Made by a program: the position numbers and the translations under genes
Part shown: piece by piece, positions 49,401-53,458 of the stretch
Position numbering within the stretch: the first letter of the stretch is position 1
How the letters are laid out: the number at the start of each line of letters is the position of its first letter
NCBI RefSeq assembly: GCF_037975245.1
Contig: NC_092576.1
Coordinates: forward strand, 29,366,611 to 29,430,610
Length of the DNA: 64,000 bases
Source of the DNA: Apostichopus japonicus
Taxonomy: Eukaryota; Echinodermata; Holothuroidea; Aspidochirotida; Stichopodidae
Reading direction: 5' to 3'
The notes under the pieces: model-generated
The model's input: only the letters and a program-made list of their open reading frames with translations
Databases searched by the model: none
What the model was told of the DNA's origin: nothing

Positions 49401-50374
49401 GGGCTGCCCTGCGAATAAGATGTTTGTCGGGCTATTCGCAGGGTTGCCCTGCGAATAAGCCCCACCCTTAATAATAGGGTACCAACTCTGCACAGTATCA
49501 TGGAATCTGCTTCTGAATCTCAATTGATTTCTTTCAATTTCTTTTTCATTTTTGCAAATTAACTTCAAATGACATACAACTCCAAGTATAACAGTACCCT
49601 AACCTTTTCCTTTAAAGTAACATACAGTTAAAAGGTATTGCACCATGATTGGTCTCTAAACTGCACCCTAGTCCCTATGTATGAACATCCAACCTCACCT
49701 GCCATTGCTTGTACACAAGTTTGCACTACAATCAATCAGTGTTACACGCAAGGAGCTACATTATGCTGACACTGACAGGCCTAACATAGGCTACAGTATA
49801 GCGTACTGTACACGTACAGGTACTTTGGTAGTGGTATGCATGAAGTGGTAGGCCTAAAGACCAATGTTACCCTTCAATACCTCATTCTATAAAGTTCGTA
49901 GTAATTTTTCATGTATTCTTAATACTAAACCTTGTAATAGGCAAACTGAAGGTAACTGTATGGCATCATTGTCAGAAATTTGTTGGTAGCTTCTTCGCTG
50001 ATTCGTTCAGGACGGTCACCAAGTTTTGCTGACTTGCAAGTTTTCAGACATGCAGCTTTCTTGAACAAGGCTTGGAAAAACTTCAGTTCATTAAGTGAGT
50101 TTTTGTCTGGAAGAGCGATCCGGCCAATTTTGTTGCATTTGACTCGGCATTCTGTCAATTTCACACGATAAAACTTGAATTCTTTGATGGCATTCTCCAT
50201 GAAAAATATCATATCTTCCCATTTTTCTTCGTTATATTTGTCAATGGCCGTCGTGTAAAGTTCATCGTAAGTTGTCCCAGGTGCAATTTGTAATTGACTA
50301 CAAACCGTGCAAAATAGGAGGTAAGTCACCATAAAAACACCTAAACTCGTAAACGTGCTGATTATTTGTGCCAT
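1257..50374 (-). CDS. P3H1: Leprecan-family prolyl 3-hydroxylase, 10 coding exons, 3' end missing
   Basis: Spliced gene: 50374-49931, 28929-28777, 26764-26593, 20286-20161, 18940-18720, 8630-8438, 7487-6775, 5656-5561, 4106-3956, 1447-1257. Each junction has an AG acceptor and GT donor and all phases match, giving 2460 bp (820 codons) without a stop. In this family the enzyme 3-hydroxylates proline in procollagen in the ER, with Fe(II), 2-oxoglutarate and O2. Seen: a hydrophobic N-terminal segment, four CxxxC motifs (CRVKC, CLKTC, CRALC, CKERC), an acidic middle, the segment GDGYKGITKP, then HPVHADN (HxD iron ligands) and YLNDNFDGGNF. The distal His and Arg lie beyond base 1. The encoded part already exceeds vertebrate P3H1 (about 736 residues) because of the acidic insert. 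P3H1 is used as the nearest familiar name; P3H2 or P3H3 orthology cannot be excluded. Confidence 0.93.
1448..2177. other. Intron 9, unique part
   Basis: Intron sequence between exon 10 and the transposon at 2178. I see no gene or repeat; the open frame at 1500-1901 has no recognisable domain and contains biased, low-complexity sequence. Confidence 0.6.
2178..3919. mobile_element. TA-flanked DNA transposon without transposase
   Basis: 1742-bp element with terminal inverted repeats CAGTACCGCTCACGTATAA (left) and its complement with one mismatch (right), ending CAGT...ACTG and flanked by TA on both sides, as in Tc1/mariner-type insertions. The ends carry subterminal repeats built on tacgcg and ggcgtctacgcc. 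Internal sequence from about 2700 to 3540 is closely related to 22160-22780, 23270-23540 and 24692-24780 of the BEN-carrying element, so this looks like its internally rearranged non-autonomous relative. It sits in intron 9 of P3H. The 148-codon open frame at 3499-3945 runs through the right end and has no known domain. Confidence 0.85.
3956..4106 (-). CDS. P3H1: P3H exon 9
   Basis: 151 bp, phase 0 in and phase 1 out. It encodes AAGEKRVPLFLPAMYVYLAE, then FGLSNHLYFSFTHLVCR, corresponding to LDTPLYFSYSHLVCR of vertebrate P3H1. A TA-flanked transposon ends only 36 bp beyond the exon edge (3919), leaving the gtaag donor intact. Confidence 0.93.
4107..5262. other. Intron 8, unique part
   Basis: Intron sequence between exon 9 and the exon 8 repeat block. 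A 69-codon open frame at 4542-4751 on the minus strand is not needed to connect exon 8 to exon 9 (they align contiguously to the protein family), so I do not call it an exon. No other structure seen. Confidence 0.6.
5263..5543. repeat. Tandem part-copies of P3H exon 8 and its donor
   Basis: Three tandem units of 93-94 bp (starting 5263, 5357, 5451), followed by the true exon (aligned start 5544). Each copy contains the gtaagt donor and the last two thirds of the exon, but the 5' part with the acceptor is replaced by unrelated sequence (attttataagggaaaaccca on the minus strand). The copies are nearly identical, so the expansion is recent. Without an acceptor they should not be spliced as whole exons, although each keeps a possible internal acceptor, ctcag. 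Confidence 0.9.
5561..5656 (-). CDS. P3H1: P3H exon 8
   Basis: 96 bp, phase 0 at both ends. It encodes EEAIYGDGYKGITKPFSEHE and KFEGITVKDAVN, which align with the family's SGDGYRGQTSPHTPNEKFYGVTV segment. Only this copy has a proper acceptor (ctttgacag). Three further tandem part-copies lie just downstream in transcription order at 5263-5543. Confidence 0.92.
5930..6250. repeat. AT-rich minisatellite in intron 7
   Basis: Degenerate tandem repeat of units such as tgtcaatgcttatgccaatg followed by cttttatttgaatatcatg, about 62-64 bp each, roughly five copies. It yields an open frame by chance and no gene. Confidence 0.85.
6402..6720. repeat. Direct duplication of about 157 bp in intron 7
   Basis: The block beginning aaagattcaagcaccagatt at about 6398 recurs at about 6557 (aaagattcaagccccagatt), including ttgatgttggta and ctcttgacgtcctctcatt. 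Two copies, clearly diverged. Confidence 0.8.
6775..7487 (-). CDS. P3H1: P3H exon 7, Asp-rich insert and start of the catalytic half
   Basis: 713 bp, phase 1 in and phase 0 out. The first third encodes dozens of Asp residues with interspersed Tyr, Asn, Glu and Gly (for example YFDYYDYGEDDDDEGDDDD), mostly from GAT triplets. A basic Lys-rich stretch and the conserved entry to the dioxygenase half follow: RPSLTFDITKQLA, then RVAVDGMADEEECQALMQL, matching MDGVISDHECQELQRL of vertebrate P3H1. An internal Met follows the first acidic block, but the frame is open across the entire exon from the acceptor, so it is not a start. Confidence 0.9.
7201..7420. repeat. ATC/GAT triplet repeat inside P3H exon 7
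   Basis: Interrupted (atc)n on the plus strand, read as GAT/GAC codons (Asp) on the coding strand. It accounts for the poly-Asp insert of the enzyme. Perfect tracts are short (4-5 triplets), broken by tat, ttt and gaa codons. Confidence 0.9.
8229..8416 (-). mobile_element. Possible U2-snRNA-derived SINE
   Basis: Read on the minus strand, the block begins CTTTTGGCTAAGATCATGTG and continues tagcatctgtt, which follows the 5' end of U2 snRNA (CCUUUUGGCUAAGAUCAAGUG...UAGUAUCUGUU) with only two changes over about 29 bases. Past that point it no longer resembles U2. The other end carries a perfect 7-bp hairpin (GCCCAGG-ttctct-CCTGGGC) and an A/T-rich tail. A U2 head on an unrelated body with an A-rich tail suggests an snRNA-derived SINE rather than a U2 gene. 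It lies in intron 6, about 20 bp from the exon 6 donor, in the transcript's sense direction. Confidence 0.5.
8438..8630 (-). CDS. P3H1: P3H exon 6, acidic linker
   Basis: 193 bp, phase 0 in and phase 1 out, with a tctcttccag acceptor and a perfect gtaagt donor. It encodes a hydrophilic linker between the TPR-like and catalytic halves, with the acidic run MEEDDEEEEDDEDLVNKRKR followed by GSLFELGQDEL. Vertebrate P3H1 has a charged but shorter linker here. Assignment rests on phase, splice sites and position more than on similarity. Confidence 0.8.
8631..11157. other. Intron 5, left part
   Basis: AT-rich intron with C-rich tracts near 9400 and 10990-11050. I see no coding exon on either strand; the open frames at 9955-10182 and 10804-11160 show no domain. 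Confidence 0.6.
11161..13537. mobile_element. PIF/Harbinger-like non-autonomous transposon
   Basis: 2377-bp element with perfect 25-bp terminal inverted repeats (GGGAAGCCTCGCAAATCTAA continuing CCGCC, and its exact complement at 13513-13537), flanked by TAA on both sides (11158-11160 and 13538-13540). A 3-bp TWA target duplication and G-rich ends fit PIF/Harbinger. GC-rich subterminal sequence (ccgccggttccgggccggcgg) can fold. No transposase ORF is seen inside, so it would need a helper copy. Perfect ends suggest a fairly young insertion into P3H intron 5. Confidence 0.85.
13541..15156. other. Intron 5, middle part
   Basis: Mostly AT-rich intron. From about 14165 to 14370 it is a degenerate short repeat of the form aaggaacagtgtgtaa (units of about 15-17 bp, roughly a dozen). 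No gene seen. Confidence 0.65.
15157..15496. mobile_element. Small hAT-like TIR element
   Basis: About 340 bp, bounded by caaggggtgggtaacctacg on the left and ggttgcctacccctg on the right, inverted with a few mismatches, with internal gcggcccgc blocks. Ends of the type CAGGGGTGGGCAACC with gcggcc next to them are typical of short hAT derivatives. No clear target duplication. Confidence 0.65.
15498..15735. repeat. Minisatellite of about 75-80 bp, three copies
   Basis: Three copies of a unit containing acctctgggtgtgttaggg, gcagt and actcaatgactactgtagt. The motif aactctcaagcactgtgtag occurs at both 15136-15155 and 15736-15755, just before the two neighbouring TIR elements. Confidence 0.75.
15758..16144. 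mobile_element. Small TIR element with CAGAGATGCCAACC ends
   Basis: 387 bp with perfect 14-bp inverted ends CAGAGATGCCAACC / GGTTGGCATCTCTG and GTAGTC directly on both sides (15752-15757 and 16145-16150), which may be a 6-bp target duplication or the core of an 8-bp one. Internal aaaaatcagattttc and gaaaaatcgtattttc blocks form an imperfect inverted repeat. No ORF of note. A hAT-type MITE is likely but not proven. Confidence 0.7.
16151..18542. other. Intron 5, right part
   Basis: AT-rich intron; pyrimidine-rich from about 18240 to 18540 on the plus strand. No recognisable exon or transposon. Confidence 0.6.
18543..18719 (-). other. Open acidic extension of P3H exon 5 into intron 5
   Basis: The exon 5 frame reads on past the donor for 58 codons to a TAG stop. 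The predicted tail includes NGNTDFNEEEEEGSQGEE and is strongly acidic, like the genuine linker exons 6 and 7. If the intron is retained or cleaved early, the product would be about 430 residues with all four CxxxC motifs and no dioxygenase, close in size and make-up to CRTAP. An AATAAA on the minus strand lies at 18109-18104. Translation of this tail is inference. Confidence 0.3.
18720..18940 (-). CDS. P3H1: P3H exon 5, end of the TPR-like half
   Basis: 221 bp, starting after a ttcgctgcag acceptor and ending phase 0 at a gtaact donor. It encodes KIQEAVDCAATYLLLKPHD, MENNMVFYEEQMG and ERRLMEEEMLQFAKTYF, matching the last TPR-like repeat shared by P3Hs and CRTAP. The reading frame stays open past the donor for another 58 codons, very rich in Glu, with a stop at 18543 (see finding on a short isoform). 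Confidence 0.93.
18941..19899. other. Intron 4, nothing distinct
   Basis: AT-rich intron sequence without a recognisable gene or repeat boundary. Confidence 0.55.
19900..19970 (+). repeat. tRNA-derived SINE or tRNA pseudogene
   Basis: Starts ggctgggtggctcagctgat, which fits a tRNA 5' end and A box (TGGCTCAGCTGAT), and has GGTTC-ttat-CGAATCCC 45 bp on, a B box split by a 4-bp insertion. GGCT at the start can pair with AGCC at about 19970. The broken B box means it is unlikely to be a working tRNA. Confidence 0.5.
20161..20286 (-). CDS. P3H1: P3H exon 4, fourth CxxxC motif
   Basis: 126 bp, phase 1 in and phase 1 out. It encodes HYAHTMNCKERCDALL, carrying the fourth CxxxC, then YLPLHYSYLQFAYYN, the conserved HYNYLQFAYYN segment of leprecan proteins. 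The acceptor is atcacag and the donor gtaagc. Confidence 0.93.
20287..21380. other. Intron 3, right flank of exon 4
   Basis: AT-rich intron with a diverged 110-bp direct repeat (gcatgatattagagaacagt near 20362, 20449 and 20525). A C/A-rich tract lies at 21200-21330. No gene seen. Confidence 0.6.
23551..24692. mobile_element. AGGTCA-rich repeat, copy 1, nested in the BEN element
   Basis: Begins caagagcccaagagcactgt with ggttccttgctt and ends aagcaaggaaccaaaa, so GGTTCCTTGCTT is a perfect 12-bp inverted end. It interrupts sequence continuous in the related element (2178-3919, near 3450). The interior carries many AGGTCA/TGACCT hexamers, with a cluster at 24207-24240, and a short (ca)n tract before the right end. 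No credible ORF. Confidence 0.8.
24781..25076 (+). CDS. BEN-domain exon inside the transposon
   Basis: Open frame of about 98 codons ending in TGA, starting at an AG acceptor (cataacag at 24780) in phase 2; there is no good ATG, so an upstream exon is expected. Residues GLARYLMHKIFTPYELLNCN, then NALDKDRVFAIRKCI and VWEQCVKKMDTANRNAKR, follow the BEN pattern (helical core with LARxLLxxLFTxxEL...S/NVxG, LD...aIrxxV, W...cvxxINxxxR). BEN domains bind DNA or chromatin partners in animals and also occur in some DNA viruses. The upstream exon is not found, possibly disrupted by the nested repeat. The BEN call is from pattern reading; a search is needed to confirm it. Confidence 0.7.
26593..26764 (-). 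CDS. P3H1: P3H exon 3, third CxxxC motif
   Basis: 57 codons plus one base (ends phase 1 at a gtaaga donor). It encodes KYLLEGNEAHVEANYS followed by ADDECRALCEGQYD, the most conserved CxxxC segment of the family (ECRALCEG is near-invariant in leprecan and CRTAP). It lies just left of the 3' end of the transcript's 6.3-kb intron 3, which carries the BEN element. Confidence 0.94.
26765..28776. other. Intron 2 with a long tandem repeat
   Basis: AT-rich. About 27480-27930 is a diverged tandem repeat (three units of roughly 170-195 bp with ttacaagttacagtatgcta, gagtgttacc and ggttacacacaagttacta). The remainder shows no exon. Confidence 0.6.
28777..28929 (-). CDS. P3H1: P3H exon 2
   Basis: 51 codons, phase 0 at both ends, from QQMYYEAQCAAYTF to LEEKLHQ. 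It matches the second TPR-like repeat of leprecan/CRTAP proteins (NLDYYYNAYG corresponds to the family's NLDYY motif). The acceptor follows cccatttag. Immediately upstream of it in transcription order lies a degenerate partial copy of the exon start and acceptor (28986-29050). Confidence 0.92.
28897..29050. repeat. Duplicated exon 2 acceptor region
   Basis: The sequence cgcagcacactgggcttcat... through tttgttgctaaatgg to the aaacaaacacta tract at 28897-28963 recurs at about 28986-29050 with several changes. The extra copy carries the acceptor and about 12 codons of exon 2, now without a usable frame. Confidence 0.8.
29051..30559. other. Intron 1, left part
   Basis: Contains a (cctc)n tract near 29437-29463 and a G tract at 30073-30089. 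No recognisable exon or transposon boundary. Confidence 0.55.
30560..31915 (+). pseudogene. Decayed Ty3/gypsy gag and protease
   Basis: Fragments in several frames follow the order of gypsy gag-pro. DDQKKALLMHSASPAIQE (about 30606-30655) and MSQGEGESTDQLAARANS (about 30785-30845) match the capsid-like part. An AT-rich insert (30899-30985) and unrelated sequence interrupt it. A zinc-knuckle remnant, CYRWGGEGHLAKD and NCPARGKTCKK (about 31510-31600), has lost one Cys and is split by a frameshift. A protease remnant, INMVINSGATCNIVD (about 31825-31880), has Asn where the catalytic Asp should be. Clearly non-functional. Confidence 0.75.
33136..33831 (+). pseudogene. Retroelement ORF1 (gag-like, perhaps DIRS), one in-frame stop
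   Basis: From an ATG at 33136 (context caggATGt) the frame runs 172 codons to a TAG at 33652, then remains open to 33831 in the same frame. The protein is acidic and Ser/Pro-rich, then has FLQKQRRWTAFPAKQDKALC, VPEDTWKNLFHPPSIP, and after the stop FELDQSSRVGMKFASTFLLA. That layout recalls ORF1 of DIRS-like elements, but I cannot confirm the family. GC content is higher than the surroundings, a sign of foreign origin. The open frame continues upstream without ATG to 32917. A consensus GTGAGT donor at 33797 could instead make this an exon. Confidence 0.45.
34695..36681. mobile_element. AGGTCA-rich repeat, copy 2
   Basis: Same ends as copy 1: aacaagagcccaagg plus ggttccttgctt at the left, aagcaaggaaccaaaa at the right. 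It is longer (about 1.99 kb against 1.14 kb) because an internal block with gacctttggtgaccttggat followed by cacatgaccgttaagtt appears three times (near 35251, 35651, 36300). A (ca)n tract lies at 36590-36630. No coding potential beyond chance frames. Confidence 0.85.
37171..38050. repeat. 440-bp tandem duplication
   Basis: 37171-37610 and 37611-38050 are near-identical direct copies, both starting attccaaattcga and ending atttcaaagaacatt. The second copy leads straight into the splice acceptor of the MULE/ZSWIM pseudogene at 38071. Near identity means the duplication is very recent or an assembly artefact. Confidence 0.95.
38841..39722. repeat. 125-bp tandem array made from MULE/ZSWIM coding sequence
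   Basis: Units start agatgtaaagcagacaat at 38841, 38966, 39100, 39225, 39350, 39475 and 39600. Six spacings are 125 bp except one of 134, which has an extra ttaatttgt. The unit encodes QTIRTCIQSIVYANYEETFD in the first copy; 125 is not divisible by three, so each later copy shifts the frame and meets a stop. Confidence 0.95.
39785..43195 (+). CDS. Ty3/gypsy pol fragment: reverse transcriptase, RNase H, integrase
   Basis: One uninterrupted frame of about 1,135 codons to a TAA. RT: VVKKKDGSIRLCIDYRKLN at the very start, YLDDVIIF (active-site Asp pair). RNase H: ELHTDASLGGLG, LTDNNPLTYVL. Integrase: HHCC zinc finger (HDDMGHLGLERT ... CDRCLRRK), then the DDE core (MDYL, HSDQGRNFES, HPQGNGQCERFNRTL). 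No chromodomain; the tail is acidic and Ser-rich. Gag, protease, the N-terminal part of RT, the 5' LTR and the primer site are missing. The frame runs on upstream to 39728 through 19 codons of MULE-derived sequence and has no initiating ATG. An intact 3.4-kb frame implies recent activity, but this copy cannot transpose. Confidence 0.92.
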   Translation, partial: VVVKKKDGSIRLCIDYRKLNQDTVKDSYSLPRIEESLDALKGAKWFSSLDLQSGYWQIEVAEKDIPKTAFTTPMGFYECNRMPFGLTNAPATFQRLMEHCVGDMNYKKCLVYLDDVIIFSQTFEEHLERLSAVLKRLTDFGLKLKPSKCNLLQNSITYLGHVVSEHGVETDPEKIQAVKSWPVPQNVKQLRSFLGFTGYYRRFVEGYANIAAPLHGLTGNRPKQQRGKRMHTTKEPKWQWGVEHQEAFEKLVEKLTRPPILGYADYEIPFELHTDASLGGLGAALYQIQEGKKRVIAYGSRCLRKGERNYPAHKLEFLALKWAVTEKFKDYLYGREFTVLTDNNPLTYVLSTAKLDATGHRWLAALGAYNFKINYRAGVKNGDADGLSRMFIDEQSNVNNSITEVAPEAIQAICSFHRVDLDYTHTQSIYWPVVEAVAMGQGAVPDVLLDSVDDSSFPGVTPKEWQEHQGLDPVIARVLHYLTTGRCPNKAERREEINETLHLLRDWKRLSIQGGVLYRKKGNNPVSYQLVLPSTYHEKALYLLHDDMGHLGLERTLQFARERFYWPGMAKDIENYVKNCDRCLRRKATQPPYHKAPLVNISTTEPMELICMDYLSLEESKGGYSSVLVLTDHFTRYAQAFPTRNQTAQTTAKILFENFIVHYGFPARLHSDQGRNFESSVIKHLCQMAGIVKSRTTPYHPQGNGQCERFNRTLLSMLGTLPEEKKADWKSYVAPLVHAYNCSQNDATGFSPYYLMFGRHPRLPVDLYLGVETPSSEARTCKDYANSLKEKLEHAYKLASEKAQGEGNSNARRYNKQLREMQLRPGDRVLVKKVAFQGKHKLADRWEKEVYRIVRRLGEDMPVYVVRPEGNSPRTERTLHRNLLLPLQSLPRPRLTPQPAPRTREGTHRKVVSRSSDLIEEVPHSIEEEETPLWAIGYEPTHENQIKTCPSINFNPEAPVFIPHQEKLPFVEEYPNFPSEIVSVLGIRDEELPLSQSEEEDSLSSSLEQSKQIVADERVESEPLEGDVSYVPDASLAPQEAVVISTENKADDELIESDTDDAKQYDDETCKYVRRSSRKTKEIDRWAYSHQATTVREDKLPWQHQVDYILMVKEKLAHMSPDDPYVKLILNVMQNG
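43413..44924 (+). repeat. 3' LTR of the gypsy element
   Basis: About 1.5 kb starting TGTAACCCTGG right after a polypurine tract (agaagaggaagg) and ending AGGGGTTACA, the complement of TGTAACCCCT. It is followed by tttat, which also occurs at the equivalent position (attgTTTATgcc) of the intact 125-bp units, so the element inserted in the tandem array. No partner 5' LTR is present in the window. Confidence 0.8.
45009..45194. repeat. 186-bp direct repeat flanking the gypsy fragment
   Basis: Apparently identical to 39600-39785: last 125-bp-type unit plus the next stretch of MULE/ZSWIM sequence to ccagaacctg. On the right it continues into MULE/ZSWIM coding sequence (agaaaccacaccaacaat); on the left it runs directly into gypsy RT. 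Confidence 0.9.
45610..46808. mobile_element. TA-flanked MITE with TAGTAAGA..GGGGTAAAA ends
   Basis: 1,199 bp with inverted ends TAGTAAGACGGGGTAAAAAA and its complement (one C/T difference), flanked by TA (45608-45609 and 46809-46810). The motif ggggtaaaaaaa recurs inside in both orientations (near 45640, 45990, 46020, 46570, 46595, 46620). No transposase. It sits within the SWIM-like part of the MULE/ZSWIM pseudogene, so it is younger than that gene. Confidence 0.85.
46976..49025. other. Intron 1, right part
   Basis: AT-rich, with gaatggggt repeated three times near 48257 and a stretch at 48540-48980 of degenerate ggccccaa/ttaagggg words that may be an old repeat. No gene seen apart from the tRNA-like block at 47667. 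Confidence 0.55.
47667..47738 (-). repeat. tRNA-like sequence, probably SINE-derived
   Basis: On the minus strand TGGCAGAGTGTGC resembles an A box and GGTTCGATCCCC (47680-47669) is a good B box about 45 bp on. The spacing suits a tRNA, but no complete cloverleaf can be drawn with confidence. Confidence 0.4.
49026..49270 (+). pseudogene. Ty3/gypsy gag fragment
   Basis: Open frame of about 80 codons: DQIRDQLIEKCSSSELRRKL, then LNLKTAQEIARAMEAVNIQF and VSSIRAKQNNNKQQQ. This is the C-terminal capsid part of gypsy gag that usually leads into the zinc knuckle, but the frame ends at TAG before any CCHC motif. No LTR is evident. It lies in P3H intron 1, antisense to the gene. Confidence 0.75.
49283..49460. 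repeat. Minisatellite of about 48 bp with internal palindromes
   Basis: Four units containing ctgccctgcgaataaga, tgt and gtccggctattcgcaggg. Each has near-palindromic ctattcgcaggg...ccctgcgaataag, so it could form a cruciform or stem-loop. Confidence 0.85.
49931..50374 (-). CDS. P3H1: P3H exon 1: signal peptide and first two CxxxC motifs
   Basis: 148 codons, ending in phase 0 at the donor after LQFAYYK. The start is chosen at 50374 because A at -3 and G at +4 give a good initiation context; an in-frame ATG 18 bp upstream (50392) has a poor one but would also give a signal peptide. The first 27 residues contain a hydrophobic run ending near FCTVCSQ. TYDELYTTAIDKYNEEKW is the first TPR-like helix pair of the family, and CRVKC and CLKTC are two of the four conserved CxxxC motifs. 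The exon lies next to the TSSC4 side of the locus, 3.7 kb away. Confidence 0.92.
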
Positions 50375-50392
50375 GATGACAAGCAAACGCAT

Positions 50393-51230
50393 GAAGGTCC
50401 AAAAATAAACCCAAACGGCCAAATCCTGGCAGAGATTTGATCACTTTTCCGTACCGGCTCTACCAACACCCAGCAGAGATGAAAGTTTGTTAACTTAGGT
50501 GAAAGTTTCATACCACGTAGACGTCGTGTTTTCTTTACCTGGCCAGAATGAGGTATTCCATCTGCTAACTGAAACAACCGACTAGGTAGCTAGAATATTT
50601 GTATTCATCAAGATTTGCAAGTTGTTACCCCGGGAATGAAAACACCCTGTGAGTTTTTCTTTGTTGTCATCAGAGTCCTGTACTGGGGAAGAGGGTTAAA
50701 TGTCAAACCGTCCAGGGAGGGGCGTAGAAAAGGGGAGGGGTGAAGGAAGGGGTTCTTCTCCCCTCTGCAATTTTGTTGAAATAAGGTTACATAGATGTAG
50801 CATAGAGATTTTTTTTCAACTTTTGAAATTGTTTATGATGTAGCACTTGTTCATATTATACATTTATGCACTGTACACAAGAAATTTTGTAATATTGGGT
50901 AAGCCCGTCCCTCATTTTTTATTCATTTCTTAATTTCTTCTCAATTTGTGGGTGTGTGCACAAATGTGGATTAGTTTATTCTTCCCTGTCCCGGATCAGC
51001 ACACACAATAAAAGGTACTACAACTCAAGTCAAGTCATACACTTAAACAGGTAAAATTTCTCTTAAAGTTTATTGATTCATTTAGAATGCTTTATATTAA
51101 CCTTCTGCAATCAAACAGACACAGCAAAAATGACACTGTGAACTAAAGACATAAGAACATTTGTAACTACTGTAAAATTAAATTCCTAGACACAGCTTCC
51201 ATACAAGTTTTACTGGGTCTTTCACGGCAT
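50393..51230. other. Upstream region of P3H
   Basis: Holds the expected 5' UTR and promoter of P3H. I see no TATA box at a convincing position and do not assign a start site. A purine-rich stretch lies near 50690-50750. No coding sequence. Confidence 0.5.
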
Positions 51231-51239
51231 TCACAGTTA

Positions 51240-51960
51240 TTGCAATCTGGGTCACAGACTTGAAACTGGTTTAACCTCATTCATCAACTGGGAACATATT
51301 TGCAAATATAAAGCCTGCTGTGATTCTTTGGGGACTACAGCACTTGTCAAAGCTTTTGAACATAACCTAAAAAGTATTATGCAAATTTTTGACAATATGA
51401 TTTGAATAAAACAGTTTAGGGCAATCTGGGTCACAGACTTGAAAATGGTTTAACCTTTACAACTGGGAACATATTTGCAAATATAAAGCCTGCTATGATT
51501 CTTGGGTGACTACAGCACTTGTCAAAGCTTTGGAACATAAACTACCAAGTATTATGCAAATTTTTGACAATATAATTTGCATAAAACAGTTAGGACAATC
51601 TAGGTCACAGAATTGAAACCAATTAAACCTTATCAACTGGGAACATATTTGCAAGCCTGCTGTGATTCTTTGGTGATTACAGCACTTGTCAAAGCGCTTT
51701 TGAATATAACCTTCCAGGAATTATGCAAACTGTTGACGATATGATTTGAATGAAACAGTTAGGGCAATCATTCAAAACGGTTAACCTCATCAACTGAGAA
51801 CATATTTGCAAATATAAAGCCTGCTGTGATTCTTTGGTGATTACAGCACTTGTCAAAGCTTTGGAACATAACCTACCAAATATTATGCAAATTTTTCACA
51901 ATATGATTTGCATAAAACAGTTAGGGCAATCTGGGTCACAGAATTGAAACCGGTTTAACT
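51240..51960. repeat. Tandem repeat of about 160-175 bp, four copies
   Basis: Units start near gcaatctgggtcacagactt at 51242, 51420, 51594 and a shortened one near 51765; a fifth start is at 51926. Each contains tgggaacatatttgcaaata, aagcctgctgtgattcttt and tacagcacttgtcaaagc. Copies differ by small deletions. Confidence 0.9.
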
Positions 51961-52600
51961 TCACCAACTATTCCTCCTTGCAAGATTGCAACTGATATAA
52001 CAAAGACACACGCTTCAAAAGTATTTCAACCAATAATCAGCTCTCTTATTGTAAATTTGCCAGCACAAAAATACATGTTGTAATTTATGGCCACAATGTC
52101 ATCTTATTGAAACTTATTGGGTGGATACTACTTCCTCTCCCCATCTGTCCATCCCCCTCTCCATCCCCTCCCCCAGGGGAGGCATCCCCACCTAGTTATT
52201 AGTCATATTTGTGGCCACAGCAACATACTGAGGGTAATCATCAACAACCTGAGCAAGATAACCCTAGAGAGCACCTCCAACCTTCCTAAAGGCTGTAACC
52301 AGAGTACGTAGAAACTTGTTGGGCTTAATACGCAAAAATCAATACTTTGCCTTTAAGCATAAAGAAATGAAAGCACAGACTTTAAACCTCCAGATATCAG
52401 CAATCACATTTAAGTTAACTGGGGTTTTATTATATAGTCATGTTTGATTTTTCAATAACTGTTAGCTGGTACACAGTATTAAATGAACAATCGTTGGACC
52501 ATTCATATTGACAATTTGAACATATTCCTTGATAGATCTGAGTTTTTTTCCAAATGCTATGTACTAAGTCTATGATGAAATGTTTCTATAAGCAAGACAA
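51961..52600. other. Intergenic, nothing distinct
   Basis: C-rich tract at 52130-52190; otherwise AT-rich without recognisable structure. Confidence 0.55.
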
Positions 52601-52607
52601 ACTAACA

Positions 52608-53010
52608 AAGCTACTAGTGTTACTAAGGAGACAGTACGACAGCCCCCTGACAGCACTTACTAGTGTCACTCTGACTAGGGGGACTAGGGGGACAGTACGA
52701 CAGCCCCTGATAGACTTACTAGTGTCACTCTGACTATGGAGACAGTACAACAGCCCCCTAACAGCACTCAGTGTAGCTCTGACTAGGGAGACAGTACAAC
52801 AGCCCCCTAATAGCACTTAGTGTAGCTCTGACTAGGGAGACAGTAAGACAGCCCCTGATAGACTTACTAGTGTCACTCTGACTAGGGAGACAGTACAACA
52901 GCCACCTAACAGCACTTAGTGTAGCTCTGACTAGGGGTACAGTTAGACAGCCCCTGATAGACTTACTAGTGTTACTCTGACTAGGGAGACAGTACGACAG
53001 CCCCCTGACC
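52608..53010. repeat. Minisatellite of about 57-59 bp, seven copies
   Basis: Units such as actagtgtcactctgactag and ggagacagtacgacagcccc plus ctgacagcactt. Copies vary at a few positions and two near 52670 share a short ggggactag duplication. Open frames here reflect the repeat. Confidence 0.92.
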
Positions 53011-53073
53011 ACATTTTAAACAGTTGTTTCTCTTAAACCAAAATATGTTTCTTACAATAATAGATTTGTTTGT

Positions 53074-53458
53074 CAGTGGCAGAGCATCTTTACACTAATG
53101 GACTCAAATTGACTGCTGGCGCCCATTTCAGCTTTTTACCACTTTTTACTTATTCGTGATTACTGACTTTTTTATTGCGCTCTCAAATACCTACAGTATT
53201 GACATTTGCAACATTTTGTTGGTGTAATTTTCTGATGAAATGGCGATGACACCTATTTATTCTTCGTTTATCTGCAAAATAGCAAGGCCCGGAAAGGGTC
53301 ATTTCCGGCGATCTAGGGAGTATCTTTACTCAAAAAAAATTCTGTATGCTCCGCGCCAACCTGTGGTGGCGCTCCGCTTAAATAGTGTTGAAAGCGCCCC
53401 TACAGACCATTCTCGCCCCCCCCCCCCCCTCTGACCAATATCCTTAGCTCTGCCACTG
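53074..53458. mobile_element. Small TIR element with CAGTGGCAGAGC ends
   Basis: 385 bp with perfect 12-bp inverted ends CAGTGGCAGAGC / GCTCTGCCACTG and a C tract near the right end. Ends of this kind are common in hAT derivatives. I see no clear target duplication. Confidence 0.6.
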
